64,000 bases of DNA from the NCBI RefSeq assembly GCF_014217335.1, contig NZ_CP060092.1:17501-81500 (forward strand). The letters are read 5' to 3'. This document shows positions 26,568-36,758 of the stretch, piece by piece. Made by a program: the position numbers and the translations under genes. Numbering within the stretch: the first letter of the stretch is position 1; each line of letters opens with the position of its first letter. The notes below the pieces were generated by a model. That model was not told the DNA's origin. It worked only from the letters and a program-made list of their open reading frames with translations, and did no database searches. The DNA is from Teredinibacter purpureus (GTDB lineage: Bacteria > Pseudomonadota > Gammaproteobacteria > Pseudomonadales > Cellvibrionaceae).

Positions 26568-29500
26568 TCTACAGACGATAAAAACATTTGCAGGGCCGCA
26601 GGCGAAGGGTGTCGAAGCAATAGATCAACCGAAATGGTGCGGTTTAACCTGTGCGAAAGCTGTTGCGCGAAAGCTATTTGCTGTAAGGAGTCGACCCCCA
26701 AAAGGTGTAAATCTACCGTGGCATCGGCTATTGGTTTACCGAGTAAGTCTTGCCATAGCACTAACATAGCCGATGGCTCACGGGTTGTTGTTACGTGGGT
26801 AGAAGGCGGTTGCTCCACGCGCGCATCACGTAGCGCAAGGCACACCGAATCTGGCTCGGTTAGCGGATGAATAACCAACGCGAGCAACTGTTCACTCCAC
26901 TGTTGAAGGCAATGCTGAGCCCGTGCTGAAGCACATTGCGCACCATCAAATTCCAAACGTAGCGATAACTGTTGGTCTCGCTCACTCACTACAACACTTA
27001 AGGGAATACCTACTTTTTCAATTGCAGCCCCAAATTGAGGCTGAATTACGGTAGTCTCTGCATTCGGTTCGGGCTGCGGATAATTTTCGAAGACAAATAA
27101 ACTATCAAATAATTGCCCGCCAACCGCCTTACCCAATAAGACCAACGACTGATGTGCATATTGATTCATTTCCGCCAGGCGTTGCTGCATGTCAACAAGT
27201 CGCTCTTCCAAACTGGCAGTAGAAACCCAACCTATGTGAATAGGCAAAGTATTAATGTACAAACCAACACTCTCTGGTACGCCAGAGACGGGGTTTTCTC
27301 GACCGGTTAACACATTACCTATTTGCGTAAAAGGTTGTTCTAGTAAGCTAGCCACTAAACGGTGCCAAGCATATTGACAAAGCACACTAGGCGTTATGCC
27401 AATATCACGGCAACGTTCCGCTACGTGCTGTGTTTGTAAAACGGTAAGTGTCTGAGCCACAACGGCAGGCGCTGTCTGCTCAAATGCAACGGGCTCCGTT
27501 AACTCAAATAATCGCCCTATCGCGCCACTTGCGGGAAGGCATTGCAACCCTTGTTCTAACCAAAACGCATGAGCCTTATCACGCTGTTGCACACCATATT
27601 CATTGTTGTCGATATACGCATGATCCTGCCAGGGCACCAACGCCTCACCTGCCGTTAATGCAGCGTAGGCTTCATGTACCGACGCCATTAATCGCGGCCC
27701 ACTCCAACCATCGATAATGCTGTGGTGGCATGCCCATAAAACACGGTACTCTTGTTCAGCCAATTTAAAACAACTTATATGCATAGGGCACGGCTGAGAA
27801 AGATCAAACCCTTGTGTTAAAAGTTGCTGCTGGTGTTGTGCCATAAAAGCATCTTGTTGTGGCTCAGAACTTAAATCGACGAACGTAAATGTTGGTTTCG
27901 CCTCGCGGTGAATTAATTGGAATACCGAGAAGCGTTCGTCGTAATGATTAGGTTGGTCAACAGACCAATACAAGCTACTGCGAAGTACAGCAAAGCGCTC
28001 GCACTGAACCTCCCACGCACGACGATATTGGTTGGGCTGTAAGGCTGTTTGATAATGCAGCGGCGAAATTAAGGTGTACGCCTGATCGGAGGGGTGGCAT
28101 AACTGATGGTAAAGCATGGCCTCTTGCAATGAACTCGCTGCCAATAACGTTTCGATATTATGCGCTGTCGTTATACGGTCTAACTGCGCTTGGCTTACCG
28201 ACAATAAAGGGTAATCGCTGGGTGTTGACGTTGGCCCGTGCTGCACAATGCGTTCATGACAGTAATTTATAAGCGCGCATAAATCTGCGTGTAGCTGCGC
28301 CATAAAAGCATCGCTGCTCACTTGCGCCATACGCCCCACTTGGCGGAGGTTTAATTCACCGTTCGCTATACCACCATGCACACTCAGTATTTCCGAAGGT
28401 CGATTTTGTTCGCTAATACTTTCGCCTAGCGGCCCTTCTACGGGGGACCACGGAGGCGGGTTTTCTCCACTAGCCGATTGCACACCCAAATAATTTAACA
28501 CCACGGGTGATGCACTTAACGCTTGGCCTTGTGGGTGATGGTAACGGAGGGCGTTAAAACCAATACCCTTGTCAGGCATTTGCCTAAACCGCTCTTTCGC
28601 TTCACAAATAATCGTGGCCCATGTAGCCGGATCACAACCAATGCGTACCGGAAAACTACTCGTAAACCAACCCAGCGTACGGCTAATATCGAGCGTTTCA
28701 TCAATAAATTCTCGGCCATGCCCTTCTAATGTAATCACCGAATCTTGCCCGGGCATTAGCGTTTGCATACTCATCGCTAGCGCGGCCATGAGCAGCTCGT
28801 TTGTTTCCGTATTAAAGGCTGCGTTTGCACTTTGCAAACGCGCCGTCTCTTCTCGGCTCAAGGTTAATAGGGAGTGGCTTGCCTTGCCGTCAATTGCGGC
28901 CATTTTATCGAGATTCGAAAAATCTACGCCCGCCGTTTGCGCCTCCCACAAACTCCATTGGCCCGCATTTTTTTCCGCATACTGCACCAACGCCTGCCCC
29001 CATTGCCGATAACTTGTGCCCTTAGTTGGTAGAACTTCGTGGCGAAATAAACTGGCGAAATCTTCGCTGATAATACGCCACGACACCGCATCAATAGCGA
29101 GATGGTGAATGGCTAAAAATAGACATCGTGGTAACGTCCCATGCCCTTCGATTAACGCCCATGCGATATTGTGGCCGCATTCAGGGTTTAGGCTCGCGTG
29201 CAATTCCGTTAACGCGTGATGAACACCTGCAACACCCATCGACCCCTTAAGCTGCACTAACGCCGGCACCATTGCCTGCTGCTGATAACGCTGAACATTA
29301 CGACTAAAAACCGAGCGCAAACTATCGTGGTAGTCCATTAATGTTTTGAGCATTTCCGGCAACTGTGCGGCCGTCAATGTTTCGGGCAGTGCCAGTAATG
29401 CGGCTTGGTTCCAATGATGCGGTTTATCGAACGGCTGCTCCCAAAACCACTGCTGAATGGGATGCGCTAGAAATTCGCCGTCTAAAATCCCCTCTTCCCG

Positions 29501-32500
29501 CAACAGCTCTGGCGCGGCGCGATCGTTATCCAGCGTGAGGCACAAGCGACGGACAGTTTTTGCCTCGAAAACATCTTTTACTGTGCAGCGAAGGCCCTCT
29601 TTTTGAAGCCGCGAGGTCAACTGAATACTCAGAATAGAATCACCACCAAGACGAAAAAAATCATCTTCCACACCATAGGCGCCAGGCATGATCGACTGCC
29701 AGACACTTAATACTTGCGATTCTAAAGCCGTGCCAGGCCCCGTCACCTCAGCTGCGTTACAGTCAACTTCGGGTAACGCCGCAACATCTATTTTTCCATT
29801 AGCGGTAAAGGGCATTTCAGGTAAAAATACGAGTTGCGCCGGTACCATGTACTCCGGTAATTGTCGCCCCAGTGTTAGCAATAACGTATCCGCATTTGGT
29901 GCAGCGTGATTGGGATGAAGGCTGACATACGCTAACAGTTGCTGTGCGCGTGACAGTTCTCCGCCTAACAGTACTTTCGCCATCGCAATGGCCGGCGAAC
30001 ACTTTAATAAACACGCTTCAATTTCACCCGGTTCTATTCTGTACCCGCGCAATTTAATTTGCTCGTCCAAGCGGCCCATAAATTCGACATCGCCATTATT
30101 GCGCACACGCGCTTTATCGCCGGTACGATAAAGTCGAACGCGGTGTCCGCTCCCAAACGACCAATCAATAAACGCTTTTTCGGTAAGATCATCACGATTA
30201 ACATAACCACGCGCAATGCCCAAACCGACAAGACATAATTCGCCGGCAATACCCGGTGCACATAGGTTTAAATTTTTATCGAGTATGAGTGCATGGGTAT
30301 TATTTACCGATTGCCCAATGGTAATTGGCTCGCCCGCAACCAACTCGGCGGCCAAAGCGGTGACCGTAAATTCGGTAGGCCCATAACAATTAATTAACGT
30401 AACCCTACTCGCCCATCGCTCAACCACAATAGGCGGACAGGCTTCACCACCAAAACCAACAACACGCAAATGCGGCGCATCGAACGCCTCTAACGACGCC
30501 AACAATGCCACCGCTAACACCGTGTGCGTTGCTTCACTGTTCAGCAACTGCTGCTGTAGATCGACTTGAGGATCTCCAAACACCAATTCACTGCCCACAC
30601 ACAGCGGCAGTAACGTTGTCATGTTTCCGGCGTCAAACGTTAGCGACATGCAATTAAACATACGCGAACGTGAATCGATAGAGAAGCGAGCGGCGTGGTC
30701 ATCCATTAAATTGGCAAGAGCACCGTGCTCAACCATCACACCTTTTGGCGTGCCGGATGAACCCGACGTAAATATAATGTACGCAAGATCTGACGCCGAG
30801 ATATCGATAACCGGTGGTACAACAGGAAAGCCTTCAAGACTTGGCCAGAAATTTTCAATGGCTACGTCAACGCCTATCATAAAAGGAATTTTTTTAGCCA
30901 GCCCTGCAAGCTTTTCACCTACGCATAAAGCTATACCGGCATCGGCACACATTTGCGTTAGTCGCGGTGCCGGCGCGTGTCGATCGAGCGGAACAGTTGC
31001 ACCACCTACACGCCATATGGCTAGCATACCAATCACAAAACTCGCAGACCTATCGGCTACTAGGCCAATGCCATCGCCCTGTTTGGCGCCCAGCGCTATT
31101 AACTTATGAGCCAATTGATTCGCACGCGCATTCAGCGCTGAATAACAGATACGCTCACCCACCTCAATCACGGCAATCGACGCTGGTGGTTGCAATAAAA
31201 TACGGTCGGGGCACAAAGTACCGGTATACGTTTGTGGTAATGCCAACAGCATTTTTTCGGTGGTTTGTTCTGTCTGTTGCGCATATAAAGGAATCGCCCA
31301 AATATCCTGTTCGGGCCGCTGCACTACACTACGAAGTAAGCGCTCAAAGTACACGGAATATTGTTGTACCGTTTCAGTTTCCCAAAGCGCGGTGCAGTAC
31401 AACCAATCAAGCCTTACACCGGAAGCGAGTTCAGTCGCTTTTACTGAAAGGTCTGTTTTTGCCGGCAGCAAGTTCGAGTGCTCTTCTACTGCGCCGCACC
31501 CAGGAATTAAATCATTAAAATCAACCCGCGCTTGGTAAACCAGCATTATTTGAAACAACGGATTTACGGCCGTTGTACGATCGGCCCCAATCAATTCCGA
31601 TAAAGATTCAAACCGATATAACTGGTGATCGAATGCCTCGAGATCTTGTTCACGTACGTTTGAGAGATAATCCGCAAAGGCCTGCTGCGAAGGCAACACG
31701 GTACGCAATACAATTGTGTTAACAAAAAAGCCAACAACCTCTTCTATTTCGGCACGTTCTCTATAGGCCAAAGGAGAGCCGATCACAATATCGTGTTCGC
31801 CACTTAAACGCGCCAACAACAACGAAAATACAGCATGCAACCCTATAAAACTGGAGGCGTTTGAGCGCCGGCAAAACTGGTTAAAACGCGCCCATAATTC
31901 AGCATCTAAATGTGAGGTTACCAGCTCACCGGTGGTATCGGCGCTGGCGGGCCTTGGTTTATCTAAAGGCACACTATGAATATCGGGCATTGATTGTAAA
32001 CGATCTGCCCAGAACGTTTCGAATTGCTGGTGATAATCTAAAAAGGCAGGGGTGTTAAACCAACGAGCATAATCAAGGTAAGTCAATGCCGTAGGTTTCA
32101 GTGGATTAGGTTGATTATTTTGATACGCGCTGTACGCCAATTTTATATCGGAAAATAATGTTTTTATGGACCAACCATCCGATACAATATGATGCTGTGT
32201 GAGCATTAAAACAGCTTCTTGTTCGCCAAGCATCACCAGTTGAACTCGTGTCAACTGGCCTACTTCCAGATCAAATGGCTCTGTCACTGTCTTTTGCAGT
32301 AAATCGTTTAAGGCTGCCTTTCGCGCGCGGTTATCTAACCGAGATAAATCCGTTTTAGCGACAACAAGCGAGCTATCATCCGTGAGCTGCTGATAGCCAA
32401 CGCCCTGCCGGTCTTTGTAAAATCGTGTTCGCAAACTGCCGTGTTTTGCTTGAATACAGGTTAGCGCAAACTGAAGCGCATCTTCATTAATATCGCCGAA

Positions 32501-32806
32501 CAATCGAAAATGTACCGGCATATTATAAAGAACCGAATTTGTTTCATACTGCTCGATAAACCACAAACCACTTTGCGATGACGACAATACGCTATGGTTT
32601 TCGCTGCTGGCAATTATGGGCTGATCAAATGCTTTTTTAGCCTTTAAACACGTTACGATACGGTCTTTTTCTATAGTAATGGTTTCAACAACATCTTTCG
32701 TCATTAACGTCTTTCGTGCATGGGAAACCAGTTGATCTTTTTCATTTAGCGCTAGCTTTATACCACGGCGTTCGAAATTAGAGAGCAGCGCAATTACACC
32801 GGTCAT
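26564..32806 (-). CDS. NRPS with domain order TubC-C-A-T-E-C-T, no thioesterase
   Basis: 2080 residues from ATG 32806, chosen because GGAT precedes it and a TubC-type docking domain (MTGVIALLSNFERRGIKL) begins there; a longer frame to 32860 would overlap entA without a ribosome site. Domains: docking 1-55; condensation, HHIVSDGW 205-212; adenylation, FTSGSSGTPKG about 679-689, with specificity residues D725 A726 M729 A765 G784 G786 C807 V815 T816 K1005, unlike the Ser code of EntF; carrier LGGDS, Ser1057; epimerisation, HHLAIDAVSW 1234-1243; a D-type condensation domain beginning LQEAMLYHQL, HHSIIDGWS 1694-1702; carrier LGVDS, Ser2040, 40 residues from the end. The last module has no adenylation domain and there is no thioesterase or reductase. 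Confidence 0.9.
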   Translation of the reverse strand: MTGVIALLSNFERRGIKLALNEKDQLVSHARKTLMTKDVVETITIEKDRIVTCLKAKKAFDQPIIASSENHSVLSSSQSGLWFIEQYETNSVLYNMPVHFRLFGDINEDALQFALTCIQAKHGSLRTRFYKDRQGVGYQQLTDDSSLVVAKTDLSRLDNRARKAALNDLLQKTVTEPFDLEVGQLTRVQLVMLGEQEAVLMLTQHHIVSDGWSIKTLFSDIKLAYSAYQNNQPNPLKPTALTYLDYARWFNTPAFLDYHQQFETFWADRLQSMPDIHSVPLDKPRPASADTTGELVTSHLDAELWARFNQFCRRSNASSFIGLHAVFSLLLARLSGEHDIVIGSPLAYRERAEIEEVVGFFVNTIVLRTVLPSQQAFADYLSNVREQDLEAFDHQLYRFESLSELIGADRTTAVNPLFQIMLVYQARVDFNDLIPGCGAVEEHSNLLPAKTDLSVKATELASGVRLDWLYCTALWETETVQQYSVYFERLLRSVVQRPEQDIWAIPLYAQQTEQTTEKMLLALPQTYTGTLCPDRILLQPPASIAVIEVGERICYSALNARANQLAHKLIALGAKQGDGIGLVADRSASFVIGMLAIWRVGGATVPLDRHAPAPRLTQMCADAGIALCVGEKLAGLAKKIPFMIGVDVAIENFWPSLEGFPVVPPVIDISASDLAYIIFTSGSSGTPKGVMVEHGALANLMDDHAARFSIDSRSRMFNCMSLTFDAGNMTTLLPLCVGSELVFGDPQVDLQQQLLNSEATHTVLAVALLASLEAFDAPHLRVVGFGGEACPPIVVERWASRVTLINCYGPTEFTVTALAAELVAGEPITIGQSVNNTHALILDKNLNLCAPGIAGELCLVGLGIARGYVNRDDLTEKAFIDWSFGSGHRVRLYRTGDKARVRNNGDVEFMGRLDEQIKLRGYRIEPGEIEACLLKCSPAIAMAKVLLGGELSRAQQLLAYVSLHPNHAAPNADTLLLTLGRQLPEYMVPAQLVFLPEMPFTANGKIDVAALPEVDCNAAEVTGPGTALESQVLSVWQSIMPGAYGVEDDFFRLGGDSILSIQLTSRLQKEGLRCTVKDVFEAKTVRRLCLTLDNDRAAPELLREEGILDGEFLAHPIQQWFWEQPFDKPHHWNQAALLALPETLTAAQLPEMLKTLMDYHDSLRSVFSRNVQRYQQQAMVPALVQLKGSMGVAGVHHALTELHASLNPECGHNIAWALIEGHGTLPRCLFLAIHHLAIDAVSWRIISEDFASLFRHEVLPTKGTSYRQWGQALVQYAEKNAGQWSLWEAQTAGVDFSNLDKMAAIDGKASHSLLTLSREETARLQSANAAFNTETNELLMAALAMSMQTLMPGQDSVITLEGHGREFIDETLDISRTLGWFTSSFPVRIGCDPATWATIICEAKERFRQMPDKGIGFNALRYHHPQGQALSASPVVLNYLGVQSASGENPPPWSPVEGPLGESISEQNRPSEILSVHGGIANGELNLRQVGRMAQVSSDAFMAQLHADLCALINYCHERIVQHGPTSTPSDYPLLSVSQAQLDRITTAHNIETLLAASSLQEAMLYHQLCHPSDQAYTLISPLHYQTALQPNQYRRAWEVQCERFAVLRSSLYWSVDQPNHYDERFSVFQLIHREAKPTFTFVDLSSEPQQDAFMAQHQQQLLTQGFDLSQPCPMHISCFKLAEQEYRVLWACHHSIIDGWSGPRLMASVHEAYAALTAGEALVPWQDHAYIDNNEYGVQQRDKAHAFWLEQGLQCLPASGAIGRLFELTEPVAFEQTAPAVVAQTLTVLQTQHVAERCRDIGITPSVLCQYAWHRLVASLLEQPFTQIGNVLTGRENPVSGVPESVGLYINTLPIHIGWVSTASLEERLVDMQQRLAEMNQYAHQSLVLLGKAVGGQLFDSLFVFENYPQPEPNAETTVIQPQFGAAIEKVGIPLSVVVSERDQQLSLRLEFDGAQCASARAQHCLQQWSEQLLALVIHPLTEPDSVCLALRDARVEQPPSTHVTTTREPSAMLVLWQDLLGKPIADATVDLHLLGVDSLQQIAFAQQLSHRLNRTISVDLLLRHPSPAALQMFLSSVD

Positions 32807-32831
32807 AGGTTTTATCCAATTTAAGTTTATG

Positions 32832-33584
32832 TTAGCAACCGAGTGTTGCGCCGCCATCAACTACTAAATTTTGTAAGGTGATGTGGTGAGAATAATCTGA
32901 GGCAAGAAAACAAACCGATTGGGCAATATCATGGGGCGTTGCTAACTTTTTCAAAGGAATACCCAGCTTATACTCAGCGGGAGTACCCTCAATAATACCT
33001 GGTTCATCCATTGCCCCATCGCCTAGTTGCTGCAGCATTGGCGTTCGTGTGGAGCCGGGAGAAATACAATTGCATCGCACACCATAAGCCGAAAGCTCTA
33101 GCCCCAAGGTTTGAGTTAAACTAATAAGTGCGGCTTTAGATGCGCCATAAGCGGCCATATTCATACGCGGTACCTGCGCAGCATTAGAGGCTATTGCCAC
33201 CACGCAACCCGTTTTCTGCTGTTTAAATACCGGCGCAATGTGCCGATAAAAATAAAAGGGTGCCGACACATTTACCGCCATAATATCGTCCCATTCGCGA
33301 AGGCTCGAATGTTCAATGTCCGATAGTGTTAAAATACCAGCAGCGCTCACAAAAATATCCACACGGCCATGGTCTGCCAGCAACTTATCGCAGGTTTCGG
33401 CAACCTTTTCTGGCTGCGAAATATCCACCGTAACGTATTGCGAAAATTCGCCGTCGGTCGCGAATGTTTTATCAATGGCAATAACCGTTGCGCCTAAAGC
33501 GTGAAAGAGTTGGCCTACTGCACGCCCAATGCCACTTCCTGCACCGGTCACCCATACAATTTTATGATCAAACCTAAATGTCAT
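32832..33584 (-). CDS. entA: 2,3-dihydro-2,3-dihydroxybenzoate dehydrogenase
   Basis: 250-residue short-chain dehydrogenase that oxidises 2,3-dihydro-DHB to 2,3-dihydroxybenzoate with NAD+. The dinucleotide motif GAGSGIG is at residues 15-21 and the catalytic YGASKAAL (YxxxK) near 146-153, with the upstream Ser in AIASNAA. Length matches EntA (248). It sits 6 bp after the first NRPS gene and 25 bp before the second, so DHB synthesis and assembly are one operon. Confidence 0.92.
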   Translation of the reverse strand: MTFRFDHKIVWVTGAGSGIGRAVGQLFHALGATVIAIDKTFATDGEFSQYVTVDISQPEKVAETCDKLLADHGRVDIFVSAAGILTLSDIEHSSLREWDDIMAVNVSAPFYFYRHIAPVFKQQKTGCVVAIASNAAQVPRMNMAAYGASKAALISLTQTLGLELSAYGVRCNCISPGSTRTPMLQQLGDGAMDEPGIIEGTPAEYKLGIPLKKLATPHDIAQSVCFLASDYSHHITLQNLVVDGGATLGC

Positions 33585-33590
33585 AGGTAA

Positions 33591-36500
33591 TTACCACACC
33601 ATTTCAACGTGATCGCCAACGTCCAATAAGGTGTTGTCGAGATATTGGCAAAACTCACTGAGTACGGGCCGATCGAATAGATCCGACACTTTACAGTTAA
33701 TCCCTTTATCGGCATTAATTCGGTTCACTATTTGAATAGTTTGCAATGACTGCCCGCCCAGCTCAAAGAAATTATCGCTGGAATGAATAGCATTAACGCC
33801 CAAGATACGCTGCCATAAGGCCCCTACACTATTTTCTGTTTCGGTTGATAATGCTAGCGTTGTACCTTGTTGTTGGTAGCCACTTAATAACGCTTTCCGA
33901 TCTATTTTACCGCGATTATTTTTGGGTAGATTCGTGTAAAACACGTAATCGGACGGAATCATGGCTGCCGGCAATATTTGAGCTAAAGACGCTTTAATAG
34001 CCTTTGGCTCAATGCTGTGCGCACTGCCAATAAAGGCCACTAATCGCCGCAGGCTGGAATCGACAATGACACCTTGTACGGCGACTTCCGAAATTTCTGG
34101 AAGTGTTAACAACTGTGCTTCAACCTCCGCAGGCTGTATACGATAACCGCTCATTTTAAATTCGTTATCCATTCGCCCAAGGTAAAACAAATGTTGCTGG
34201 TCAATGCGAACACGATCTCCCGTACGATACACTCGTACCGTTTTATCGCCCACCTGAAGGTAATCAAATGCACTGCCACGTTGTATTGTCTTCTCAGTGT
34301 CTATCGGGCAATAACCTCGCGCGAGTGTTGGCCCCATCAACAGTAATTCACCTTCGGTTGCAGGCTTATCTTTTTCACCTACCACGAGCGCCTGAAGCCC
34401 GGGCAATAGGCGCCCAATCGGTACCGGTGTCGCTGTGTCGCTCTGACTTATGTCTGCCGAACACGCCACTACAGTGGATTCTGTCGGGCCATAAGTATTG
34501 TGCAGAACGACTCGCGAGTTCCCTGACCGCTCAACCTGTTGCTGCCATTTTTGAAGCTGTTCCGGAAAAACAGCTTCGCCACCAATAATGACCTGCCGTA
34601 ATGTACCCGGCAATGCCTCGGCATGTGGTTTGAAGCTGGTCACCCATTCATTCCAGAAAGCCGTTGGTAAATCCAATACGGTAATACGCTCGTGCTGTAG
34701 AACTTCAGCGAAAACGTGCATCGATTCCAGCATGGCGTCGCTACGTAAAACGAGCGTTGCGCCCTGAGAAAGCGTTACAAATATCTCCTCAATACAGGCA
34801 TCGAAATTAAAAGGCGCAAATTGCAATACACGATCACCTTCATTAAAACCGTACCGTGTTTGCGCCGCAGAACAAAAATGCCTTAACGATGCATGGGATA
34901 TTTCGACCCCTTTAGGCTTTCCCGTAGAGCCGGAGGTAAACATAATATAAGCAGCGATTTTTTCGTCGATCTCTATAACGTGTAGCGGCTCGGCATCGGT
35001 GCACGACAGTGAAGCCGTTATGTCGATTAATACGGTTGAACAACCCAGCTGCATTGCAATGGGCTGTAGCGCTGCGCTACATAGAACATGTGAAAGCGCT
35101 ACGTCTTCCAGTATCTTACGCTGTCGTATCTCCGGCTGTAGCGGGTCTAACGGTACCACCGTAACACCCAAGTGTACGCAGGCTAAAAAGCTACAAATGG
35201 CATTGGGCTCTCGCCCCATCATTAGGCCCACACGGCACCCGGGTTTTAACCCTAGCTGCATTAATTGCAACGTAATAATGTGCACCACCTGCGCCAATTG
35301 TGCATAGGTAATACACTGCTTATCGTTTTCTGGAGTAGCGATTGTTTCTATCGCAATGGCGCTGGGCTGTAGTGTCGACCATGAAGCAACAGCCTCAATT
35401 ACACGTGGGCTAACCGGATTTATTTCTGCGGTTATCACGGCCATCTCGCGCTGCTGCGCTAGCTCGATATCACATAGCTGCTCTAACGTTAGGGTAGAAT
35501 TGTTAACCCAACGGTGCATTACTTTAAAAAGTTCTTGCTGTAACGTTTTAAGTTTTTGCGGTGTATAGGTGTTTGCATTTGCGTCAAAATCGATGGCTGG
35601 TGCACCCTCCGCCTGTTGATGGATTTCGATGGTTAAATCTTCAACAGGCCCTGCACTTAGGTTATGTGTGGTCGCGGTAACATCGTGGTAGCGCATAGGT
35701 AGATCGAAGGGCATTATATTAATCAAGGGCCCAAATAATCGCCGGCCGGCACCATAGCACGCCAGCTCACGACGCAAGTCTTCATAGCGATACGATTGAT
35801 AGCGACGCATTGCCTTCTTTTGCTTAGCCACTTTTCTAGCCAGATCAACGAAAGTATCGCTTGGCTCTAACTGTAAACATAAGGGTACAATATTCATTTG
35901 CATACAGGGAACGCGCAACGATTTAGAACCCATTCGGTTCATCACCATCATGCCCAACGTTTGCTTATATTGACCGGTATTCATATTCAGGTGGGCGGCA
36001 ATTAACGCAATAAAGGCATCGGCCCACGAAAACTTATGTTGCTCGCACACGCGTGTTAATGCGCTCCAATCATCGTGTTGGGGCTGGCCTGTTTCACGTA
36101 AAAACTCCGCACAAACAGGTGCCGTATTGTCAGCAAATGATTGCGGCTCGGGGAAATTATTGCATCGGTCTAACCAGTAATCTCGTGCTTTAGCATAACG
36201 CCCAGAAGCCAAACGCTGTGTCTCTTCTTCGATAACATCAGCCAAGCGCCCATACGGGCATTCGGGCACTATTTGCTGCAACACCATTGCAGAATAGATT
36301 GCAGCTATACGCTGCAATACCAGACTATTACCAAATCCATCAATGGCAATATGGTGAATGCAGCTATAGAGATAATCTCTTTCTTGCGATTGAAAAATTA
36401 CAAATCGACACGGTAATTCTTTTTCCAAATCAAACGGTTTGTTTAGGTTTGATCGTGCCCACTGACGTAGCCAGCTCTGCTCTTGCTCACTATCGTGTAC

Positions 36501-36758
36501 GCCGTCTGGCATGGGCAATACCACGATAGGCACGTCCATATCTGCGGGTACTGTTTCTACACGACCATCTGTATGGGTTTGAAATACGCAATACAGGCTT
36601 TCGGCCTCCATCACTGCTCGGCTCACCGCCACACTTAAATTCTCTAGGTTTATGCGGCCATTAAACGCAATACTTTCTGCCGTGTTAAACAGGGCTTTGT
36701 TTTCGCTAAGTGAATAACCCAGCCATACTCCTCGCTGAGCAGCGGTTAACGCGCTCAC
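33591..36758 (-). CDS. NRPS C-A-T module, EntF/DhbF-like, predicted basic amino acid
   Basis: 1055 residues. Condensation domain from the N-terminus (SALTAAQRGVWLG; HHIAIDG 135-141), of the type that takes an aryl donor from EntB. Adenylation domain with FTSGSTGKPKG 607-617; specificity residues D653 A654 E657 D696 I724 G726 T755 V763 V764 K951, a pattern with E and D that resembles Lys-type codes (DAESIGSVCK in bacitracin synthetase) more than Ser. Carrier domain with FELGGQSL, Ser1004; the core has Gln where Asp is usual. No thioesterase or epimerase. It overlaps entB by 4 bp (ATGA). Predicted product is DHB joined to Lys, Orn or Arg. Confidence 0.88.
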   Translation of the reverse strand: MSALTAAQRGVWLGYSLSENKALFNTAESIAFNGRINLENLSVAVSRAVMEAESLYCVFQTHTDGRVETVPADMDVPIVVLPMPDGVHDSEQEQSWLRQWARSNLNKPFDLEKELPCRFVIFQSQERDYLYSCIHHIAIDGFGNSLVLQRIAAIYSAMVLQQIVPECPYGRLADVIEEETQRLASGRYAKARDYWLDRCNNFPEPQSFADNTAPVCAEFLRETGQPQHDDWSALTRVCEQHKFSWADAFIALIAAHLNMNTGQYKQTLGMMVMNRMGSKSLRVPCMQMNIVPLCLQLEPSDTFVDLARKVAKQKKAMRRYQSYRYEDLRRELACYGAGRRLFGPLINIMPFDLPMRYHDVTATTHNLSAGPVEDLTIEIHQQAEGAPAIDFDANANTYTPQKLKTLQQELFKVMHRWVNNSTLTLEQLCDIELAQQREMAVITAEINPVSPRVIEAVASWSTLQPSAIAIETIATPENDKQCITYAQLAQVVHIITLQLMQLGLKPGCRVGLMMGREPNAICSFLACVHLGVTVVPLDPLQPEIRQRKILEDVALSHVLCSAALQPIAMQLGCSTVLIDITASLSCTDAEPLHVIEIDEKIAAYIMFTSGSTGKPKGVEISHASLRHFCSAAQTRYGFNEGDRVLQFAPFNFDACIEEIFVTLSQGATLVLRSDAMLESMHVFAEVLQHERITVLDLPTAFWNEWVTSFKPHAEALPGTLRQVIIGGEAVFPEQLQKWQQQVERSGNSRVVLHNTYGPTESTVVACSADISQSDTATPVPIGRLLPGLQALVVGEKDKPATEGELLLMGPTLARGYCPIDTEKTIQRGSAFDYLQVGDKTVRVYRTGDRVRIDQQHLFYLGRMDNEFKMSGYRIQPAEVEAQLLTLPEISEVAVQGVIVDSSLRRLVAFIGSAHSIEPKAIKASLAQILPAAMIPSDYVFYTNLPKNNRGKIDRKALLSGYQQQGTTLALSTETENSVGALWQRILGVNAIHSSDNFFELGGQSLQTIQIVNRINADKGINCKVSDLFDRPVLSEFCQYLDNTLLDVGDHVEMVW

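Noticed and set aside
33591..36758. EntF proper
   Set aside because: No thioesterase, and the adenylation code does not match serine.
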